A DNA stretch of 64,000 bases from Lepidurus packardi (Eukaryota; Arthropoda; Branchiopoda; Notostraca; Triopsidae): assembly GCA_023053545.1 (NCBI GenBank), contig JAKZAN010000004.1, positions 9,796,001 through 9,860,000 of the forward strand, given 5' to 3'. A model generated the notes under the pieces. It did no database searches and was not told the origin of the DNA. It saw only the letters and a program-made list of their open reading frames with translations. The translations under genes and the position numbers were made by a program. The number at the start of each line of letters is the position of its first letter. The stretch's first letter is position 1. Of this stretch, positions 1 through 9,225 are shown piece by piece.

Positions 1-2203
1 TTTCTTCATAAGGTTGTGGACTGGCTTGGCAGAATTCGTTCAACTGGTCGCTCAGAGCAGCTAATGCGTCTTCCTCCGCTTGATTTTGAAGGTAGAAGAG
101 AGCAGGCGACTTTACGTGCGAAACGTAGACTGGAGTGAGGCTCGGGTCCGTTTCGAGTGACCTAGTGAGGAATTTATAAACAAATTGTTATCATGATAAT
201 TGAAATATTAAAAAAAAAAATATAATATGTCTTACTCGACGATGGAAGCTGATGGAGTAGCAAATCCTCCTTCGTATAACAGCTGCGCCAATGATCCACG
301 CTCGGATTGGAGGTCAACAACAAATTTCCCATTTTCTTCCTTGAACCATGTGCAGTTCCATATACCTTCTGAGAGCACTTTTTCTGCATCGCTTGCCGCC
401 TCTGAATTGGCTATTACACCGCGTAATGTGCACGGCAGAGTCTAAAAAATAATAATAAGAATTTGAATTGAAAATGTGCAACGACCAAAACAATTGCTTC
501 CTAAACAACAACCTAAACAACCAACTTAAGTGTTTTCAAAATTAATACAACAATCCAACATTAACACAAAAAATAAGCACATCCCAAATTATTATGAAAA
601 GATAACAAAAGGAATAAAATTAATTAGCAATAAATATAATAATAATAATAACAATAAACAATATATTATATATAACAATATACAATACTATATTATATAT
701 ATAATATAACAATATTATATATTATAATATTACTACTAATATACTACTATATACTACTATATATACCACAGTATAGAGGTTTACACAGTATGGTAACAGG
801 GGAATCCTTCCAATGTTAAGGTTTTCTGACAAATCTCTCGGTCCCAAGAGGATGTGGGGGTAACAAGGAACATAGGAGGGATGGATTCACAGACTTGCCC
901 ATCCTACCCCAGAAGTGGGCATTCCAAATCTACTACAAAAAGGGTTCGAAAAGAGGATCGGCAACGCGCGCATTTGAAAGTGTTTTTTGGAAAAATGCCT
1001 ATGCTATTTTTTGGTAATAAGTCTTACATTAATCTCTTTCAAGTTCACATTGCTTGCTAACCCCTAACGAAATGCAAGTACTTCCTACTTCCGTGTTTTT
1101 GAGTGTCATATAAATAGCGTCGTCACATCAACTCCTATCAATTGTTTTTGCTCTTCCATGCAGTTTGTTGCAAATTTCACATAGCTCACTTTCAATTTAT
1201 TTGAAAGAAAATTTTCACCGTTTTCTTAACACAACTCTGTAGATTGTCTTTTTCACGACGAAGTATAGTAAACAATTTTCATTAAGTCATTCAAAAATGT
1301 ATATTAATCCAGCAGTGTAATATAAGTGAGTTTTTAGCAAAGCGAGATTTAGTGTCATATAATGTCTATATATGTCTTAATGTGTATACGTGTTGTGCTT
1401 TGACCTAGCAAATTCATCTTTTATTTTAAGCTCACATAGTTTAAAGCAACAGATTTAAATTACGGGCTTTGTAAACCGTCGTGACCTTTTTTGAACTACA
1501 CTGGGAGGTTTGCGAATGTACTCTTTCATTTTCTGGCCTTTTACCTGAATATTACTCTGGGGACCGAGAAGGTCGTCAGAAAACCTTAACATTGGACGAT
1601 ACCCCTGTTACCATACTGTGTAAACCTTTATACTGTGATATAAACTACTATATATACAACTAATATACTACTATATATACTACTAATATACTACTATATA
1701 TACTACTAATATACTACTATATATACTACTAATATACTACTAATATACTACAATATTATAATACTAAAAGTTACAATATTATTTCAGGTTTACTTGAAGT
1801 ACATTATACAGTGGAACCTCTCTTAACGAGCATAATTCGTTCCAGAATCTTGCTCGTTATGTGAAACACTCGTTAAGCGAAACTGATGAGTCCCGGCTCA
1901 CAAGTGACTCTTACGTTACGTGACTTCCCTTTCTGCGTCACTCGTTAAGGGAGCAATTTTTTCACATTTTTTTGCTCGTTATGCGAATTACTCGTTATGA
2001 GAGGTGCTCGTTAAGAGAGGTTCCACTGTATCTGAAATAATAAACCTGACCACGGTTTGTTACTTAACAATAAAATGAGTTTCAGTGTTTCATTCCGAAA
2101 TCCAACAAAAAATAAAGTCCCAGACAATAAAGGATCCTCTTAAGTTTTGGGTTAAAATAACGACAAGTTTCCTTACACCGTAAAAACTTCAATAACCAAA
2201 TGG

Positions 2204-2234
<31 letters not shown>

Positions 2235-5200
2235 TTCACTCCAATGGAAAGCATTGAAATTCAAACTCACTTGTTGTGGATGCTCTAAAAATTGGGGCAG
2301 AATTCGCTTTATATCGGTACGGTTGCAAATAGAGGCATTTCCGTAATCCACAAAGCACACTTCCGGATGATCGTCCGTCTTCTTCACCACAGCGCGATAA
2401 TACACCTGATCTTCTGCGTATTTGGCCACCACTGCCTGTCCCACGAACAGCTCACTTTCGACTAGTTCATTATCGTCCAATCCAACGTAAAATTCTGCTA
2501 AAGGAAGCATAACTTGCGCTTCAAAGTCATCCATATTGGGTGGTGACAGAAACAGCTGCTGCGCATGATCGTACCACGCAAGAGCCACCGAATTCGTCTC
2601 GTTTTCTTTGGGCGTATACCAAGGTACAAAGCTAGTACTTGGAGCCGGTACATCTATCACCGAAGGCATTCCAAATGCTTCATTTATCACGCTAGACTCC
2701 TCCCCTGTGACGCGCAGGCGCACTCCATAGCCCCCGGCTTCTAACCGACGAATAAATTTAGCTCTCAGGGTTTTCTCCCACGTCAATTCTTCAAATTTCT
2801 CTTTCTCTTCTTCGTTTCCAGTTAAAGTTACATTCACCAGCCCACATTTGTAGGCCTGTGGTGATAATGCTGCAAATTTCTCCTCCAACGCTTTTAAATC
2901 CGTCAAGGGCGTCTTTTGAACGTTTCCATAGTCTACGAAAAATATTTCCGCTAGGTCAAAGTCCACATTGGTGATTGATCCGCGGTACCAGACTTCATCA
3001 TCCCGAAATTTGCAGGCGCAAGGCATGCCGACTTGAGGGTTCTTCAAATTCTTGGAACCGGTCGCTTCTTCATAAAAACTAGCCAACTCCGCCATTAAAG
3101 CATCCAATTGGGGAATCGCGTCTTGGAGCTGGACGTAAAACTCCGCTGGACTGGTGATAAACACCACTTCGACGTCTTTAACTTGGCCTAGAATCGGAGC
3201 AGGGCGCGGGTACATCACTTGAGGTATCGGCGGAGGATTCCGGTCCCGAAATCCTCCTCTTCCGCCCCCTCTGGATCCTCCCCGTCCGCCATACGAATCT
3301 CCGTCTCTGCCACCCCCTCTGGATCCTCCCCGACCGCCATACGAATCTCCGTCTCTGCCACCCCCTCTCGATCCTCCCCGACTGCCATACGAATCTCCGT
3401 CTCTGCCACCCCCTCTGGATCCTCCCCGTCCGCCATACGAATCTCCGTCTCTGCCACCCCCTCTGGATCCTCCCCGACCGCCATACGAATCTCCGTCTCT
3501 GCCACCCCCTCTGGATCCTCCCCGACCGCCATACGAATCTCCGTCTCTGCCACCCCCTCTGGATCCTCCCCGTCCGCCATACGAATCTCTGTCTCCGCCG
3601 CGTCTTTGGTAGTCACCCCGTTCCCCTCTGTCGCAATGCTCCGATCTGGGTTTATAAGAATCCGCTCTGCTGTTGCTCGGAAAAGACCTCTCGTGAGTAC
3701 TGGAAGCTGTGGAGGCACTTGAACCCCATGGATCTTCACTGGCGGCTTGACTCCAGTCTCCGTTGTCGTTGTTCTGTGGTTTGGAAGTATTGTCACCCCA
3801 GTCATTGGAGGCTTGCGTAGGTTGGGACCACTCATTTGAGTTTCCGCTGCTCCACCCATGGTTAAAGAGAGCTCCGCGTCCTGCGCTCTGTTCTTCCTCT
3901 TTAGATAATTGCCAGCCTGAATTAGAACGGTTTGAACTACGTTCAGAGACTGAAGTACTGCCATTCCATCCATTTAACGGCTTCACCGGACTGGACGCGG
4001 ATTTTCTAGGCAAAATACCTGGAAATAACGATCTAATGTTAGCAAAAGTTTAGATTAATTGACGGAAAACTTACTAGAAACGGCCATGCAGCGCTCCAAT
4101 AGTGCATTGCACGGGTTTGGCGTGGGCCCAACCTGGAAAATGTCCCCGTCCCTCCGCAAAATGCGCACTTCCAATGATTGGTCCTCCAATCCAGACCAAA
4201 CCGCTGGGTCCAAGGTAGGGTTCACGTTCACCTGACAAGCTATTCCAAACATTGGCAGCGTCCATTTCTTCAAACTGGTTAGTGGGCTTAAAACTGCTCG
4301 TCGATTCACCTTCAATCGATTGCCGTAATCGACAAACACGACCTCGACGTCACTCACAAACTCGTCTAGGATCTATGGATTGAAAGAAAGGAATCAACTA
4401 AAATTAGAAAACCTGATATTAGCAATCAAACTCAACATAATCTCTACATTAAGTTATTAATAACAACTTAATGTAGTAACTTAACATTAAGTTATTAATA
4501 ACAACTTAATGTAGTAATAATTTAATATAATAATACAGCAGAAGACACATTCTGATCATGTTTGTCAAGTAAATATCGATTCTATTAAACGGAGATTCTA
4601 ATAATCGGAAATCGGAAATATGCAATACGATAGTTATAGAATAGTCATAGATAATCATAGAATGCTACGATTAACCGGCGCGTGAAAACGAACTGGCTTG
4701 TTAAACCAAAGAAACAAAGCATCGTCTACTTGACACTTCAGGGCCACTTCTCCAAAGGGTAGTGGTCCTTAAGTTAAAATACAACTAAAGTGCACCTTTT
4801 TAAGTTAAAATACAACTAAAAGTGCACCTTTTGAAGTTAAAATACAACTAAAAGCCTACTCCTACGCTTAGGTAGGGTTCGCCACACGATATGCCTTCTA
4901 ATTTTCCCAGTCAACTGAAGGAACTGGTCATTCAATTGAATAACCTGCTAATTTAATTGACTGTGGAGTTTAGAAGGGATTTTCTCTTAAGCGTAGTAGT
5001 AGGCTGGCAATGCCAAGATTGGTCAATGTCATCCGTCAATATGTGAAGTCCATGTAGCAATCACAGTATAGAGGTTTACACAGTATGGTAACAGGGGTAT
5101 CCTTCCAATGTTAAGGTTTTCTGACAAATCTCTCCGTCCCAAGAGGATGTGAGGGTACGAAGGCTCATATGGGGGATGGATTCTCAGACTGTGCCATGTA

Positions 5201-8200
5201 CCCCCATGTAGGCATTCCTAATCTACTAGAAAAAGGGTTCGAGAAGAGAACAAAACATTCACAAAACGGGGGACTGATGACCTTTCTCTCGGGCACTCTA
5301 GGGAGTTTTGGGCTGACGTAGGGTCCTACGGCAACGCGCGCATTTGAAAGTGTTAAGAAAAATACTAAACTTGCAAAAGTTAGTAACATTTAGGAACAGT
5401 TGCAAAGTACAAATGTAATGGATAACTCGTATATAGACATAAATAGTCATAACAACACATATAGACATTAATATACATGGGTATTTTATAATATATGGGG
5501 TTAAACCTGTATACTATAAAACACGTATGTATGGGTTGCAAAAGAGACTGCCTCCTCGTGGTGCAACCTGGGTAACGCGAAATAGTCTAGAATGTGTATA
5601 CGTGTTGTGCTTTGACCTAGTTAATTCATCTTTTATTTTAAGCTCACATAGTTTAAAACAATAGATTTAAATTACGCGCTTTGTAAACCGTCGTGACCTT
5701 TTTTGAACTGCACTGGGAGGTCTGCGAATGTACCCTTTCGTCTTCTGGCCTTTTAGCTGAATATTACTCTGGGGACCGAGAAGGTCGTCAGAAAACCTTA
5801 ACATTGGAAGATACCCCTGTTACCATACTTTGTAAACCTCTATACTGTGGTACCAATCACTATTGTAGTTCCGTTACTGTACATGTGAAGATTATCTTGA
5901 AATCGATTATAATATCCGAAAGTGTGCTAATAACCGATTAAAATGCTATGAATTTTATCCGAATCAGTCCTTAAAAATGTGATTCCACAAAGCGGCTGAC
6001 TTCAATAACCAGTGATTACAGCAAGCCGCATCTACTGGAGTTTAATCATTCATAATAATTTAAAAATTCACAATAATTTCATAATTACTTTCACGCGATA
6101 GAAAGCTGAATCGTCGGACCACTGAACAACGCCAAAGTCGCTCACATGTGGGCATACATCCGCGTACAGGAGAGGCACGTTGTCCACCGCTTTCCCATAA
6201 ACGGCGAGTAATTCCAGCTGGAGCGTGTCTAATAGTTCGGTGGGCAACCGTTCTAATTGGGCGTGGAAAAAGCCGGGTTTACCGGCCGCGGTTACGTAAA
6301 CTTTCTCGACTTCCGTCAATTCTGGGACCGGAATAGGTACTTTGACTGGTGCAGCTGCAACTGCAGACACTTTCCCGCTGATCTTGTCCAATATTTGTTG
6401 ATTGATACTCTGCTCAGAGCTAAGGTCCTTGAGCTCCAGATGGTGCTTGGTATTGATTTTTTTAACAGTTGCAGGGTAAGCAGCGTCGTTTTCCAGCAGC
6501 TGACTGAACTCCACTCTCACGCTCTCTGGTATCTTGGCCTTTTCCAAGCCTGACAAGCTGCAGCGCAATGCTTGGGCGGGCACCAGGTTCAAGAGATGTT
6601 GGTTTAGTACTTTCACGGACCGAGCGTCGATTTCCGCGACGTTTCCATAGTCCACGAACTGGACTTTGACTCGTTTCGTCTCTGGAGACACGTCCGTTAC
6701 GATTCCGCGGTACCATTGCTCGTCCTCTGGGAATAACGCTAAGCAAGGCGAGCCTTTACGTTGGAGAACGTCTGTCATGGGCTGTAATGTGCGGTGCGTA
6801 TTCGGGGAGTTGATCAGTTTCTGCAAGACGTTCAGATCGTCTTCGTAGTTCTTGAGCTGGACGTAGAAATCATCCAAATCTTCCAGGTAACATACCGTCA
6901 CGGTCTCCTGCGCGCCTACTGGAAAATCCAGCGTTTGGAACACCTCAAACTGCTTCTTGCTGGATGCTGCTGCTGCTGCTGCGCATGCGTCGCGTAAAAC
7001 GTCCAAAATGGAGCGTTCGCCTTCAAACAACTCCACCACGTGCATCCGATCGCGGGATTTCAGGCGACATTTGAGTAGTTTGTTCGAAACTAGCGTCTGG
7101 AACGTCTCGTTCACCAGCGGTAGATTTTCCAAGCTTTCGAGTCCAAAGAGCGAACACCGAATAGCACAAAGCGGCGTTTCCAACAACTCCGGGAAGCTCT
7201 GGTATAAACGGTCTCTGGCGACGTACTCTTTGTTGCCGTAGTCAACGTAGTAGACTTGACAGGAGTCTGGTGAAGGCGTGGTGACGAGTCCGCGGTACAA
7301 TTGGCCATCTTCCGAGAACCTGGCAATACAATACGTTCCACGATCCACGTTCCCAGTAAGAGGGCGGAGCGACGCCTGGGACATGAGCTGGCGAATAAGT
7401 TCTAATTCGGGTTCAGAATCTCGGTCTTGTAGGATAAATTTTGTAGGTCCTTGCTCCACAACAGTAATATAGACTTCGTAGTCGGTGTTGAAGCGCAGTT
7501 CTCCCGTAATGTAGAAACCACGTGGCGTTGGGGAAGGGGCGGGCTCTGCAGCTGGTGGCGCCAAATTCAAATTGGGATAGGGCGGAGCTATTTGCTGTTT
7601 GTTAGGATGATTTTGGTTTTGTTGATAGGAAAACTGGCTCGGCGCAGGTAACGAGGTATAAGGGTTAGTAGGAGGAGCGTTGTGGCTAGGGGCGGGCAAT
7701 GCCCAGCCCACCTCGATGAGATTCTGGACGAAATACTCTCCGTTGGACAGGAAGACGCGCATGGCGGTAGCGTTGCCGCAAGGACCGAGATTTTGGGCGG
7801 GAACGGTGTGGCCCACGAATGATTCGTACACGTAGTTTAAGGCGGCGTCACACCAGCCTTCAGGTGAGGGAGGGGTTATGTCTGCCAGAACGCATTTCAC
7901 GGCGAGATGTGTGAGTTTGAGAAGGGAATCGCTGCTAGCGCCCAGGGCGTCCACAGACCGGATTTGATCGAAGGAAACCATCTCGGTGTTGCCGTAGTCG
8001 GTCATATAGGCGGGTACATAGCCGCCGTAAGAATTGTCCAAGTTGAGGATTTGAGCCCGGCACCAGCCGTGGCGAGCAGAACGAACGCACCAAATGGTTT
8101 GGACGTTTAATTGTCTAGGGTTAACGGGAGGAGTGTTGTCCAAAACGTTGCCGTACTCGCCACGAAAGAGAGTTTCCAAAGTGGAAGCATATTTGGGGTT

Positions 8201-8287
8201 CTTTTGGACCCAGAAAGTGATATAAGGCTCCGAGCGAGCTCGCTCTGATTTGTCAACTTGCGCGATGAAAATGCTGTCAGTATTCAT
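1..8287 (-). CDS. Multi-Tudor-domain protein with internal RGG array (3' end beyond window)
   Basis: Tudor/TDRD-family protein; relatives bind symmetrically dimethylated arginine on Piwi and other germ-granule proteins. Exons read 8287-6089, 4372-4075, 4018-2271, 441-236 and 161 to beyond 1, all joining in frame at GT-AG sites, giving about 1,537 residues before the edge. At least seven extended Tudor units are visible, most with a VDYGN-type core (for example YYVDYGN, QFVDYGN, FFVDYGN, CFVDYGN); the fourth is split by the 1.7-kb intron. An RGG-rich stretch sits between units 4 and 5. ATG 8287 follows an acceptor (ctctttcag) at about 8298, so a 5' non-coding exon is likely. Closest in design to Drosophila Tudor, TDRD6 or RNF17; exact orthology not assigned. 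The two large introns hold several MITEs. Confidence 0.9.
640..776. repeat. AT-rich microsatellite left of hAT-type MITE copy 1
   Basis: Runs of AAT, TATA and TACTAATATACTAC-like units in the intron between Tudor-gene exons 3 and 4. The same repeat type resumes at 1641, on the far side of the MITE, so the element probably inserted into a pre-existing AT-rich satellite. Confidence 0.75.
777..1637. mobile_element. hAT-type MITE, copy 1 (861 bp)
   Basis: Non-autonomous DNA transposon. The left end CACAGTATAGAGGTTTACAC is the inverse of the right end near 1608-1637, and terminal inverted repeats extend about 75 bp. It is flanked by 8-bp near-duplications (atatatac and atataaac), the target-site size of hAT elements. 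It contains no transposase frame. A homologous copy lies at 5062-5849. It sits in the intron between exons 3 and 4 of the Tudor gene. Assignment to hAT rests on target-site length only; the terminal CACAG is not a perfect hAT terminus. Confidence 0.8.
1641..1760. repeat. AT-rich TACTAATATACTAC minisatellite
   Basis: Tandem, slightly degenerate units of tactactaatatactactat run from the right border of MITE copy 1 to about 1755. They match the repeat left of the element. Confidence 0.75.
1809..2028. mobile_element. Tc1/mariner (pogo/Tigger-like) MITE, 220 bp
   Basis: Begins CAGTGGAACCTCTCTTAACG and ends with its inverse complement, giving near-perfect terminal inverted repeats of about 22 bp. 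The dinucleotide TA flanks both ends, as expected of Tc1/mariner-superfamily insertions, and CAGTGGAACC resembles pogo/Tigger termini. The interior repeats the motif CTCGTTA about six times. It has no coding capacity and lies in the same Tudor-gene intron as hAT-type MITE copy 1. Confidence 0.85.
2202..2229. repeat. Poly(A) run in Tudor-gene intron
   Basis: About 27 A residues on the + strand (poly-T in the transcript), 36 bases beyond the donor that ends exon 3. Length is likely variable and may be imprecise in assembly. Confidence 0.9.
3261..3605 (-). repeat. 48-bp coding tandem repeat (RGG array), about 7 units
   Basis: Seven near-identical 48-bp units encode the 16-residue repeat GDSYGGRGGSRGGGRD inside exon 3 of the multi-Tudor gene. 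One unit has S for G (SYGSRGG). Because the unit is a multiple of three, gain or loss of units keeps frame. High identity between units suggests recent expansion or homogenisation, so length polymorphism is likely. The array also opens long antisense and off-frame reading frames, which are by-products. Confidence 0.93.
4446..4517. repeat. Tandem pair of palindromes, 38-bp unit
   Basis: Two nearly identical 38-bp units. Each contains the palindrome ACATTAAGTT ... AACTTAATGT with 10-bp arms and a 9-base spacer. Each unit could fold into a hairpin; the pair lies in the intron between exons 1 and 2 of the Tudor gene. Confidence 0.8.
4771..4853. repeat. 31-bp tandem repeat, about 2.7 copies
   Basis: Units of the form aagttaaaatacaactaaaa plus gtgcacctttt repeat nearly three times and stop exactly where the foldback element at 4854 begins. 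Confidence 0.85.
4854..5004. mobile_element. Small foldback/MITE-like element (151 bp)
   Basis: Ends are inverted: GCCTACTCCTACGCTTA on the left and TAAGCGTAGTAGTAGGC on the right. A second inner inverted pair (CCTTCTAA...CAGTCAA against TTGACTG...TTAGAAGG) extends the symmetry to about 60 bp per arm, so nearly the whole element folds on itself. No target-site duplication is clear and no family is assigned. Confidence 0.65.
5062..5849. mobile_element. hAT-type MITE, copy 2 (788 bp)
   Basis: Same terminal inverted repeats as copy 1, starting CACAGTATAGAGG and ending CCTCTATACTGTG. It is flanked by 8-bp near-duplications gtagcaat and gtaccaat. The end regions match copy 1 closely; the middle differs by blocks, including about 90 bp present here and absent from copy 1. 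It lies in the intron between Tudor-gene exons 1 and 2, in the same orientation as copy 1. Confidence 0.82.
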
Positions 8288-9225
8288 TTTTTGTATCTGA
8301 AAGAGACACAAAAACGTTGGGGATAAATTAGTAAGTATACTACAATATGAGTATGTTTTTTAAGCCAAGAGTGATCAAAGAATTTAAGTATTTAAGTCAG
8401 ACCGTGTAAGAAACTAGAACATATGATATATAACAATTTAAACATTTAAGTATAAACTGATGTGATTAAATTAAAATTTATCGCGAAATAGAATTTGATG
8501 CACGGTAGTGACTTGCTTTGCGTTTATTTTGTTGCAGACTCAAAGAGTCGTTGCACAGGTAAGATCTGCCTGCGTTTTCGGCAACACAACTGCTAGAAAA
8601 TTACGCTTTTCCCTTTCCCTCACAAGCCAAGGTCAGCCATGCGTGCAACAAGAAGAAAGCCGGATTTGATTTGAACTTGAAAAAATCTACACTTTTCTTT
8701 GGGCTTTGCGTGTTATTTGCTAAAGAAGGGTGATATCTAACATTTTCTGTTTTATTCAGAGAAACGCACTTGTACAATTTATTGGTTTTTAATGTACCTT
8801 GTTAGTGCATAATGCTAAAGAACTAAACAACCTCACGTGTTACACAGAGACTTTTACAATAGAAGGTAAATACGGTCGCTATCTATTCTGTTTCCTGTTT
8901 GGTGCAACGTTGCCGAACAATCAATACGAATACGGTAGGTCTCGGACTATTTTTCTTTCTTTAGTTTCAGTTTAACCGGTATACAAGTAACGATAACGAA
9001 TATTAATAATAAACTTAGGATTTTCCCCTTTCACTGATTAAATTTCCCACTTAATCTATCACGTACAAAAAGCTATTTATTGAATTATGAATACAAAGTC
9101 AAGAAATATTTCTCAGGATTGTTTTCAGTAGCTTGTTTGATTGGACACAAAAACTGCAATTCATATCGACTAGCCAACTTGGCGTTTTTGGTTTAAAAAA
9201 TACATTTGACAGTTACGTACAAAAT
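8288..9225. other. Intergenic gap between jouberin 3' end and Tudor-gene 5' end
   Basis: Both neighbours are on the minus strand. An acceptor at about 8298 implies a 5' non-coding Tudor-gene exon somewhere here. A minus-strand AATAAA (9076-9081) lies 145 bp beyond the jouberin stop and could serve as its poly(A) signal. No other gene is supported. Confidence 0.5.

Noticed and set aside
1481-1663. Similar short peptides starting MTFFELHWEV at 1481 and 5693
   Set aside because: They are the right arms of the two MITE copies; similarity comes from the shared element, not from a coding gene.
3219-3722. Long + strand and off-frame open frames across the RGG array
   Set aside because: They arise from the stop-free 48-bp repeat read in other frames; no homology and no splice context. 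The minus frame joins conserved Tudor exons.
8535-8562. Exon-like piece with good splice sites (ttgcag ... cag|gtaaga) on the + strand
   Set aside because: Only ~21 nt, no partners, and lies between two minus-strand genes; likely chance.
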